In this document: one piece after another, positions 23,800 through 29,633 of the stretch | Layout: each line of letters begins with the position of its first letter | How positions within the stretch are numbered: position 1 is the stretch's first letter | Source: Paratractidigestivibacter sp003150175 | Lineage (GTDB): Bacteria > Actinomycetota > Coriobacteriia > Coriobacteriales > Atopobiaceae | Direction: 5' to 3' (one strand) | NCBI RefSeq assembly: GCF_964283195.1 | Contig: NZ_CAXYLH010000020.1 | DNA length: 29,633 nucleotides | Notes under the pieces: generated by a model | Told to the model about the DNA's origin: nothing | Seen by the model: the letters and a program-made list of their open reading frames with translations, nothing else | Database searches by the model: none | Position numbers and translations under genes: made by a program

Positions 23800-25977
23800 C
23801 TATGCAGTCGGCGCCTTGCCCGTCTCGAGGATGCGGTCGAGGGCGTCCTCGTCGAGCACGGGCACGCCGAGCTGCTGCGCCTTCGTGAGCTTGGAGCCCG
23901 CGGCCTCGCCCGCCACGACGAAGCTCGTCTTCTTTGACACCGAGCCGGAGACCTTCGCGCCGAGGGCCTTGAGCCGGTTGCCAGCATCGGTGCGGTTGTA
24001 CTTCTGGAGCGTGCCGGTGAGGACAAAGGTGAGCCCGGCGAGCGTCTGCGGCGCCTCCGGCTCGCGGGCTTCTTCCTCCAGGACGACGCCCGCCTCACGC
24101 AGGCGCTCGACGACGGCGACGTTCTTCTGGACCTGGAAGAACTCGCGCACCGACGCCGCGATCTTCGGCCCGACGCCGTCGATGGCGGCGATGTCCTCGT
24201 CGGTCGCGCACATGAGCGCCTGCATGCTGCCGAAGTGCTTGGCGAGCGCGCCGGCCACGTTGGCGCCGACGTGGCGGATGCCGAGGCCGAAGAGCACGCG
24301 CGCAAGGCCGCGCGACTTGGATTCCTCGACCTGCGCCATGACCTTCTTTGCGATGACCTTGCCCACGACGATGTCATCGCCGTCGACGGACTGCCGCCCG
24401 GTGGACACGTCGGCGAGCGCCGCCTCCGTGAGCTTGTCGTAGTAGTCGGCCACGTCGGACAAGAGCCCCTGCTCGACCATGCGGGAGACTATCTCGTCGC
24501 CGAGGCCGTCGATGTCCATGGCGTTGCGGCTCCCCCAGTGGATGAGCCGCTCGGTCGCCTGTGCGGGGCAGTCGATGGAGACGCAGCGGAACGCGACCTC
24601 GCCCTCCTCGCGGATCACGGGGCTGCCGCACGAGGGGCATGTCTCGGGCATCTGGAACTCGACGGCGCCCTCGGGGCGCAGCTCGAGCACGGGGCCCACG
24701 ACCTCGGGGATGACGTCGCCGGCCTTGTGGACCACGATGGTGTCGCCCACGCGGACGTTCTTGCGGCGCACCTCGTCGATGTTGTGAAGCGTGGCACGGG
24801 CGATGGTCGAGCCGGCCACGAGCACCGGGTCGAACTCGGCGACCGGCGTGAGGACGCCCGTGCGGCCCACCTGCACGCGGATCTCGCGCAGGACGGTGCG
24901 CTTCTCCTCGGGCGGGAACTTGAAGGCGATGGCCCAGCGCGGCGCGCGGGCGGTGAAGCCGAGGGCAGCCTGCCCTGCGAAGGAGTCGACCTTCACGACC
25001 ACGCCGTCGATGTCGTAGTCCAGGTCCTCGCGATGGGCGAGCGCGTCGGCGCAGAAGTCGTGGACCTCGGCTGCGCTCGTGCAGCGACGGGCGTTCGGGT
25101 TCACGCTGAACCCGCAGGCGCGCAGCCACTGGAGGAACTGCCATTGGGTGTGGACGTCCAGGGGCGCCTCGTCGGCGACGGCGTAGATGAAGGTCTCCAG
25201 GTCTCGATGGGCCGTGACCTTGGGGTCCTTCTGGCGCAGGCTGCCGGCGGCGGCGTTGCGCGGGTTCGCGAAGGGCTCGCGGCCGGCGTCGTCGGCGTCC
25301 TCGTTCAGGCGCACGAAGCTGTGCTTGGGCATGTAGACCTCGCCGCGGACCTCGACGGACTGCCCGAGGCCGGCGTCGGCGACCTTGGCGAGGCCCTCCG
25401 GCGCGAGCGCGTGGGGGATGTCTTTGATGGTGAGGACGTTGGCGGTCACGTTCTCGCCCGTGGTGCCGTCGCCGCGGGTCGCCGCGCGGACGAACTGGGC
25501 GTCTTTGTAGGTGAGCGCGACGCCGAGGCCGTCGATCTTGAGCTCGCAGGTGTAGGCGACGGGCCGTTCGGGCGTAGAGCCGAGGGCCTCGTCGGTGCGC
25601 GCGAGCCACTCGTCGAGCTCGGCGAGGTTCATCGCGTCGTCGATGGAGTACATGCGCTGGGCATGGCGAACCGGCTCGAATTGCTCCGAGACGTAGCCGC
25701 CGACGCGCTGCGTGTACGAGTCGGGGCCCACGAGCTCGGGGTGCGCGGACTCGAGAGCAAGGAGCTCCTGGAGCAAACGGTCGAACTCGGCGTCCGTGAC
25801 CTGCGGCCGATCGAGCGCGTAATAGCTGTAGGCATAGGTGTTGAGCAGCCGGTTGAGCTCCGCCGCGCGTGCGCGGGGGCTCTTTTTCCGCCCCTGCCCG
25901 CGAGCGGGGGCGGGGCTCGCCGGCGTTCCCCCGAACAGCGTCCCCTGCTCGGGCGTCATGTCGTTCTCGTTCGTCAC
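23800..25977 (-). CDS. ligA: NAD-dependent DNA ligase LigA
   Basis: LigA seals nicks during replication and repair using NAD. The 725-residue protein has, in order, a low-complexity N-terminal extension of about 40 residues, the Ia domain (LNTYAYSYYALDRPQVTDAEFD), the adenylation domain with catalytic Lys147 in ELKIDG, and the OB fold. A four-cysteine zinc finger (CPSCGSP to CVSIDCPAQ), helix-hairpin-helix repeats and a BRCT domain with LTFVLTGTL complete it. All parts are intact. The GTG at 25977 is preferred because GGGAG lies five bases upstream; an in-frame ATG at 26013 and another downstream at MTPEQ are alternatives. It stands alone, between the copper module and the convergent helix-turn-helix gene. 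Confidence 0.95.
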   Translation of the reverse strand: MTNENDMTPEQGTLFGGTPASPAPARGQGRKKSPRARAAELNRLLNTYAYSYYALDRPQVTDAEFDRLLQELLALESAHPELVGPDSYTQRVGGYVSEQFEPVRHAQRMYSIDDAMNLAELDEWLARTDEALGSTPERPVAYTCELKIDGLGVALTYKDAQFVRAATRGDGTTGENVTANVLTIKDIPHALAPEGLAKVADAGLGQSVEVRGEVYMPKHSFVRLNEDADDAGREPFANPRNAAAGSLRQKDPKVTAHRDLETFIYAVADEAPLDVHTQWQFLQWLRACGFSVNPNARRCTSAAEVHDFCADALAHREDLDYDIDGVVVKVDSFAGQAALGFTARAPRWAIAFKFPPEEKRTVLREIRVQVGRTGVLTPVAEFDPVLVAGSTIARATLHNIDEVRRKNVRVGDTIVVHKAGDVIPEVVGPVLELRPEGAVEFQMPETCPSCGSPVIREEGEVAFRCVSIDCPAQATERLIHWGSRNAMDIDGLGDEIVSRMVEQGLLSDVADYYDKLTEAALADVSTGRQSVDGDDIVVGKVIAKKVMAQVEESKSRGLARVLFGLGIRHVGANVAGALAKHFGSMQALMCATDEDIAAIDGVGPKIAASVREFFQVQKNVAVVERLREAGVVLEEEAREPEAPQTLAGLTFVLTGTLQKYNRTDAGNRLKALGAKVSGSVSKKTSFVVAGEAAGSKLTKAQQLGVPVLDEDALDRILETGKAPTA

Positions 25978-26064
25978 GTTGTCTCCCGTTCCTATGCCAT
26001 GGCTTGCGCTCATTACATAGTGCTACAACCGCGGACGGATATCAGCCGGGAGGCGAGCGGCGGG

Positions 26065-26124
26065 AAGTCGTCGGGCCCCAAGCCGTCAGGCATCAAGTCG
26101 TCGGGCATCAAGTCGCCGGCCCAA
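26065..26124. repeat. Four 15-bp tandem repeats
   Basis: Four consecutive 15-bp units resemble AAGTCGTCGGGCATC and start at 26065, 26080, 26095 and 26110. The third unit is closest to the consensus and the others differ by two to four bases. The repeats lie in the 235-bp gap between copA and ligA. On the minus strand one frame would read as DLMPD repeats, but I see no real gene. Confidence 0.8.
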
Positions 26125-26132
26125 GCCCAACC

Positions 26133-26180
26133 GATAAACGCCGCCGCCCCCCCGCAGGTGAGCACTGCGGCGGGGCGGCG
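26133..26180 (-). terminator. Candidate terminator after copA/copZ
   Basis: On the minus strand a very GC-rich stem (about 14-16 bp, CGCCGCCCCGCCGCAG against its near-complement) with a short loop is followed by TTTAT. It starts 32 bp after the copA stop codon. The T-run is short, so efficiency is uncertain. Confidence 0.5.
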
Positions 26181-26212
26181 AGTATCGGAATCCCTGGTCC
26201 GGCAGGGCCGCG

Positions 26213-26422
26213 CTACGCCATCTCGCAGGTGTAGTCGGCCGCGCGGACGGCAGCGAGGAGCGCCTCGTCGCTCACCGCGGCGTCGCAGTGGGCCACCGCG
26301 GTGCCGGCCTCGAGGTCCACGTCCGCGGACGCGACGCCGTCGACGCCCTCGAGCGCCTCCTTGACGTGCTTGACGCAGTGCTGGCACATCATGCCCTCGA
26401 CCTTGAGTTTCTTGTCTACCAT
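26213..26422 (-). CDS. copZ: Possible internal start: free CopZ-like copper chaperone
   Basis: Inside the copA frame an ATG at 26422 follows GGAAGGAAAACCA, a good ribosome binding site at normal distance. Starting there gives a 69-residue protein made only of the MMCQHC metal-binding domain (Cys13, Cys16), the exact size of a typical CopZ Cu(I) chaperone. It would be made in addition to the fused ATPase. This is an inference from the site and the domain boundary; the fused form alone is the other possibility. Confidence 0.55.
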   Translation of the reverse strand: MVDKKLKVEGMMCQHCVKHVKEALEGVDGVASADVDLEAGTAVAHCDAAVSDEALLAAVRAADYTCEMA

Positions 26423-28852
26423 TGGTTTTCCTTCCGTCGTGCTCCGATTATCTTGCTCGACCGAGACCTGAACGGTCCCCGCCGGAGTCGGCTCGTTGCC
26501 CTCGCTCGGCTTCCAGGTGCGCAGGCGCAGCGCGTTGCCCACCACAAAGACCGACGAGAAGCCCATGGCTGCAGCCGCGATCATTGGGTTAAGTGTTACA
26601 CCAAGCGGCGAGAGGACGCCCGCCGCGACCGGGATGCAGATCGAGTTGTAGAACAGCGCCCAAAAGAGGTTCTGCTTGATGTTGCGCATGGTCGCGCGCG
26701 AAAGCTCGATGGCGGTCGCCACGTCGGCGGGGTCGGACTTCATGAGGACGACGTCCGCCGAGCTTATGGCCACGTCCGTGCCCGCGCCGATGGCGATGCC
26801 GATGTCCGCGCGCGCGAGCGCTGGAGCGTCGTTGATGCCGTCGCCGACCATGGCGACCTTGTGCCCCGCGCGCTGCAGCTCGCGGACCTTGAGCTCCTTC
26901 TGGTCGGGCAGGACGCCGGCCACGACCTCGTCGACGCCGACCGCGCGCGCGACCGCCTCGGCGGTGATGCGCTGGTCGCCGGTGAGCAGCAGGGTCCGCA
27001 CGCCCATGGCGCGCAGCCGCGCGACGGCCGCGGCGCTCGTGGGCTTGACGGGGTCCGCCACGCCAAGAAGCCCGAGCACGCGCCCAGCGCGGGCAAAGAA
27101 GAGCGGGGTCTTGCCGTCGGCCGCGAGGGCGTCGGCGCGCGCGGTGAGCGCACCGAGCGCGATGCCCTTCTGTGCCATCAGGCGCGCGTTGCCCGCGAGC
27201 GCCTCGGACCCGTCGACCGCGGCGACGATGCCGCCGCCCGCGATCTGCAAGAATCCCTCGACCGCAGGGGCGGCTGACGTGGCCGCAGCGGCGCCGTCGG
27301 CGACGGCGGGGGCAGCCGGCGCGGCGCCATCGGCGACGGCGCTCCCCTGCCCCGCGGCCTCGCGCCTCCGTGCCGCGAACTCGCAGACCGCCTTCGCGAG
27401 CGGGTGCTCGCTCTTCTGCTCGAGGGCGGCGGCCACATAAACGAGCTCCTGCTCGGAGGCGCCGTCGGCGACCACGACGTCGGTCACCGAGGGGGCGCCG
27501 GCGGTGACGGTGCCCGTCTTGTCCATGACGACGTAGTCGAGCGCGCACGCCCCCTCGAGGGATTCGGCGGACTTGATCAGGATGCCGTTGGCGGCGCCGC
27601 GGCCGCAGCCGACCATGATGGCCGTGGGTGTGGCGAGGCCCAGGGCGCAGGGGCACGAGATCACGAGGATGCTGATGCAGTGGTTGAGCGCCGTGGCGAA
27701 GTCGCCCGAGATCGCCATCCAGACGATGAAGGTGACCGCCGCGATCGCCATGACGACGGGGACGAAGACGCCCGCGATCTTGTCGGCCATACGCTCGATG
27801 GGGGCCTTCGTGCTCGTCGCCTCGTCGACGAGGCGGATGATGCCGGCGAGCGTCGTGTCGTCGCCGACGGAGGTGGCCTCCATGGCGAACCAGCCGCTCG
27901 TCGAGGTGGTGGCGCCCGTCACACGGTCGCCGACGTTCTTCTCCACAGGGACGGGCTCGCCCGTGATGGCGGACTCGTCGAGGGCGGCGGACCCCTCGAC
28001 GACCCGCCCGTCCACCGGCACCGACTCGCCGGCGCGCACGACCACGCGGTCGCCGACCCGGACCTCCTCGGTGGGGACCTCGACCTCGGCGCCGTCGCGC
28101 ACCACGAGGGCGGTCTTGGGCGAGAGGTCCATGAGTGCCGCGATGGCGTCGGTCGTCTTGCCCTTGGCGCGGGCCTCGAAGTATTTGCCGAGGTCGATGA
28201 GGGCGAGGATCATGCCCGCGGAGTCGAGGTACAGCCCGTGCATCGCGTCATGGGCGGCGGCCATGTCCATCGCGCCGAAAGCCCAGGCCATACGGTAGAC
28301 GGAGACGAGGCTGTACGCGAAGCTCGCGGCGGAGCCGAGGGCGATGAGCGAGTCCATGTTCGGCGAGCGATGCCAGAGCGTGCGGAAACCGGTGATGAAG
28401 TAGTGGCGGTTGACGAAGAGGATGGGGATGCACAGGAGCAGTTGGGTGATGGTCGATGCCATCATGTTGTCCATGCCGTCGAGGCCGGGCACCCCGGGCC
28501 AGCCGAACATGGGCCCCATGGCGATGTAGAAGAGCGGGGCCGAGAACGCGATAGAGACCACGAGCTGCACGAGGCGCTCATGTGCGGCCTTCGCCGCGGC
28601 GTCGCCGAGCGCTGCGGGGGCAGCCTTCCTGCCATTGGCTGCGACGCGGCGAACGGCGCCGTACCCCGCGCGCTCGATGGCGTCGCAAACGGCGGTCGCA
28701 GTGGCGTCCGTGCCGTCGTAGTCGAGCTCCATCGAGTTCTTGAGCAGGTTGACGTCGGCCTCGGTCACGCCGAGGACGCCTGCTGCGGCCTTTTGGACCC
28801 GCGCCGAACAGGACGCGCAGGTCATACCCTGGATATCGAATGTCTCCTTCAT
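26213..28852 (-). CDS. copA: Copper-exporting P1B-type ATPase with fused C-terminal CopZ-like domain
   Basis: CopA pumps Cu(I) out of the cell. The 879-residue protein has an N-terminal heavy-metal domain with MTCASC (Cys12, Cys15), eight likely membrane helices, the TGEPVPVEK actuator loop, the transport-site CPC at 400-402, DKTGT with phosphorylated Asp444, SEHPLAKAV and GDGINDAPAL. About residues 495-530 are an Ala/Gly/Asp-rich insert (two AVADGAA repeats) in the nucleotide-binding domain. After the usual C-terminus (NALRLRTWKP) the frame does not stop but crosses a hydrophilic linker of about 30 residues into a second metal-binding domain, KLKVEGMMCQHC, with Cys823 and Cys826. The linker DNA is less GC-rich and contains a ribosome binding site, so it looks like former intergenic sequence. 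The ATG at 28852 follows GAGGTG; csoR ends ten bases upstream. Confidence 0.94.
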   Translation of the reverse strand: MKETFDIQGMTCASCSARVQKAAAGVLGVTEADVNLLKNSMELDYDGTDATATAVCDAIERAGYGAVRRVAANGRKAAPAALGDAAAKAAHERLVQLVVSIAFSAPLFYIAMGPMFGWPGVPGLDGMDNMMASTITQLLLCIPILFVNRHYFITGFRTLWHRSPNMDSLIALGSAASFAYSLVSVYRMAWAFGAMDMAAAHDAMHGLYLDSAGMILALIDLGKYFEARAKGKTTDAIAALMDLSPKTALVVRDGAEVEVPTEEVRVGDRVVVRAGESVPVDGRVVEGSAALDESAITGEPVPVEKNVGDRVTGATTSTSGWFAMEATSVGDDTTLAGIIRLVDEATSTKAPIERMADKIAGVFVPVVMAIAAVTFIVWMAISGDFATALNHCISILVISCPCALGLATPTAIMVGCGRGAANGILIKSAESLEGACALDYVVMDKTGTVTAGAPSVTDVVVADGASEQELVYVAAALEQKSEHPLAKAVCEFAARRREAAGQGSAVADGAAPAAPAVADGAAAATSAAPAVEGFLQIAGGGIVAAVDGSEALAGNARLMAQKGIALGALTARADALAADGKTPLFFARAGRVLGLLGVADPVKPTSAAAVARLRAMGVRTLLLTGDQRITAEAVARAVGVDEVVAGVLPDQKELKVRELQRAGHKVAMVGDGINDAPALARADIGIAIGAGTDVAISSADVVLMKSDPADVATAIELSRATMRNIKQNLFWALFYNSICIPVAAGVLSPLGVTLNPMIAAAAMGFSSVFVVGNALRLRTWKPSEGNEPTPAGTVQVSVEQDNRSTTEGKPMVDKKLKVEGMMCQHCVKHVKEALEGVDGVASADVDLEAGTAVAHCDAAVSDEALLAAVRAADYTCEMA

Positions 28853-28862
28853 GGGAATCACC

Positions 28863-29180
28863 TCACATGAACTTCTTGAAGAGGCCCATGACCTCGTCGA
28901 CGACCTCGGTGTCGCCCGCCTGGACGCGCTCGACCACGCAGGTCTCGAGGTGGTCCTGCATGACCTCGCGCGAGATCGCCTTGACGGCGGACTCGACGGC
29001 CGCGAGCTGCGTGAGGACGTCGCCGCAGTAGCGGTCCTCCTCGACCATGGTCTTTATGCCGTTGAGCTGCCCGATCGCGCGGTTGATGCGGCGCGAGACA
29101 TCGGACTTGAGCTCGGCCGAGCGCGGCGTGTGCTTGCGGTTAGCGCAGTTGCAGCAGGTTTTCTTTCCGTCTTCGGGCAT
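28863..29180 (-). CDS. csoR: Copper-sensing repressor CsoR
   Basis: CsoR is an all-helical tetrameric repressor that leaves DNA on binding Cu(I). The 105-residue protein has the DUF156 core RRINRAIGQLNGIKTMVEEDRYCGDVLTQL. The Cu(I) ligands are Cys52, His77 and Cys81, with the same spacing as Cys36/His61/Cys65 of the Mycobacterium tuberculosis protein. An extra N-terminal CCNC cluster (Cys9, 10, 12) is unusual and could bind metal. GAGGAG precedes the ATG at 29180. It is the first gene of the csoR-copA operon, and its own promoter carries two operator-like dyads. Confidence 0.93.
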   Translation of the reverse strand: MPEDGKKTCCNCANRKHTPRSAELKSDVSRRINRAIGQLNGIKTMVEEDRYCGDVLTQLAAVESAVKAISREVMQDHLETCVVERVQAGDTEVVDEVMGLFKKFM

Positions 29181-29209
29181 GGTTCGCTCCTCTTTGCTGA
29201 GCAGGTTAC

Positions 29210-29226
29210 ATACCCCATGGGGGTAC
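29210..29226. promoter_or_regulatory. CsoR-type operator, gene-proximal
   Basis: ATACCCCATGGGGGTAC is a near-perfect dyad downstream of the likely -10 box and 30 bp ahead of csoR. It matches the site at 29244-29260 in 15 of 17 bases. The two centres are 34 bp apart, about three helical turns, so bound tetramers would face the same side. Confidence 0.75.
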
Positions 29227-29240
29227 TTGCTATTGCTGAG

Positions 29241-29268
29241 TGTATACCCTATGGGGGTATGCGGTCAA
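29241..29268 (-). promoter_or_regulatory. csoR-copA promoter
   Basis: On the minus strand TTGACC (29263-29268) and TATACA (29241-29246) are separated by 16 bp. The transcript would start near 29234 and has a leader of about 55 nt with GAGGAG before the csoR ATG. Confidence 0.7.
29244..29260. promoter_or_regulatory. CsoR-type operator between the -35 and -10 boxes
   Basis: ATACCCTATGGGGGTAT has dyad symmetry with a G-tract flanked by AT ends, like known copper-CsoR operators. It fills the promoter spacer, so binding would block RNA polymerase directly. Confidence 0.78.
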
Positions 29269-29341
29269 GAAGTGCGGTTAGCCAGAGCGAGCAGCGACAA
29301 CCGATGGCAACACCTCGGGGATCGTCAGCTCAACTGCAAAA

Positions 29342-29505
29342 ATGCAAAGAAATCGGCACTTGTTGGTACGCGACGCGACAGATGAAAAAATAACGGCAGT
29401 TGTTGGTGCGCAACGCGACCGATGCACAAATTTCGGCAGTTGTTGGTGCCGATGCAAAGAAATCGGCAGTTGTTGGCCCAAATGCAAAGAAATCGCCAGT
29501 TCTTG
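29342..29505. repeat. Five-unit direct-repeat array
   Basis: Five units resembling ATGCAAAGAAATCGGCAG followed by TTGTTGG start at 29342, 29382, 29422, 29452 and 29482, so spacing is 40, 40, 30 and 30 bp. The longer units carry a filler resembling ACGCGACCG. Inverted short matches (CCAACAACT, CAACAACT) follow at 29518-29557, beside the terminal repeat. No gene is evident in 29269-29633. The spacing and degenerate units do not fit a CRISPR. Confidence 0.8.
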
Positions 29506-29557
29506 AGGCTCGCGGGCCCAACAACTCAAGTTTCTTTAGCACGAGGCTCAACAACTG

Positions 29558-29633
29558 GGTCAAGTCCAAATCGGTGTGTAAATTCGCAACCGCCGCCGGC
29601 CGCGGCTAGCCCGCGGCCGACATGAGCCTCGCC
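29558..29633 (-). repeat. Terminal inverted repeat, right copy
   Basis: This is the exact reverse complement of bases 1-76, including the 9-bp-stem hairpin. It directly follows the direct-repeat array, as the left copy directly precedes the 24-bp-unit array. The repeat therefore tends to sit next to other repetitive intergenic DNA. Confidence 0.9.

Noticed and set aside
26013..26212. A minus-strand small gene with DLMPD repeats downstream of copA.
   Set aside because: The open frame depends on a 15-bp tandem repeat and overlaps copA in another frame; no ribosome binding site or family was found.
29342..29505. CRISPR array.
   Set aside because: Units are degenerate, spacing is 40 and 30 bp with related fillers instead of unique spacers, and no cas gene is present.
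1..29633. Linear plasmid or transposon bounded by terminal inverted repeats.
   Set aside because: The content is housekeeping (gltBD, ligA, suf, dlt) with no transposase, replication or partition gene; an assembly break at a repeat explains the identical ends.

Overview
The window is a GC-rich chromosomal contig from a Gram-positive bacterium. The D-alanyl-teichoic-acid (dlt) genes, a SUF-only iron-sulfur operon, an FprA-type flavodiiron protein and a CsoR/CopA copper module fit a strict or near-strict anaerobe. I infer an Olsenella/Collinsella-like member of the Coriobacteriia, but the sequence has no rRNA or other marker to prove it. No tRNA, rRNA, CRISPR array, prophage or complete insertion sequence was seen.

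Layout. (1) 1-350: a 76-bp repeat, present inverted at the other end of the window, followed by an array of 24-bp units. (2) 351-2820, minus: a bile-acid:sodium-symporter-family transporter and an MFS permease. (3) 2821-8634, plus: promoter region and the operon sufC-sufB-sufD-sufS-sufU-rrf2. The genes overlap or nearly touch, and the last one encodes a four-cysteine Rrf2 regulator that probably controls the operon. Three small palindromes lie in and around it, one inside the sufD reading frame. (4) 8621-14644, minus: the dlt operon in the unusual order dltA-dltC-dltB-dltD-dltX-serine hydrolase. The 41-codon dltX and the terminal beta-lactamase-fold hydrolase overlap their upstream genes, which suggests one operon that both adds and removes D-alanine on teichoic acids. 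(5) 14800-21116, minus: glutamate synthase gltB-gltD and a small downstream frame. (6) 21117-21921: a gene-free stretch with hairpins, short tandem repeats and a second, larger copy of the 24-bp-unit array. (7) 21922-23740: fprA (minus) and a divergent helix-turn-helix protein (plus). (8) 23800-25977, minus: NAD-dependent DNA ligase ligA. (9) 26213-29268, minus: csoR and a copper ATPase whose frame continues into a CopZ-like domain with its own ribosome binding site. The promoter carries two matching CsoR-type operators. (10) 29269-29633: a five-unit direct-repeat array and the inverted copy of the terminal repeat.

The most interesting points are the dlt operon with a built-in candidate D-alanine esterase and a displaced dltX, the in-frame CopA-CopZ fusion with a possible second start, and the two related arrays of 24-bp inverted units just 3' of two unrelated genes.
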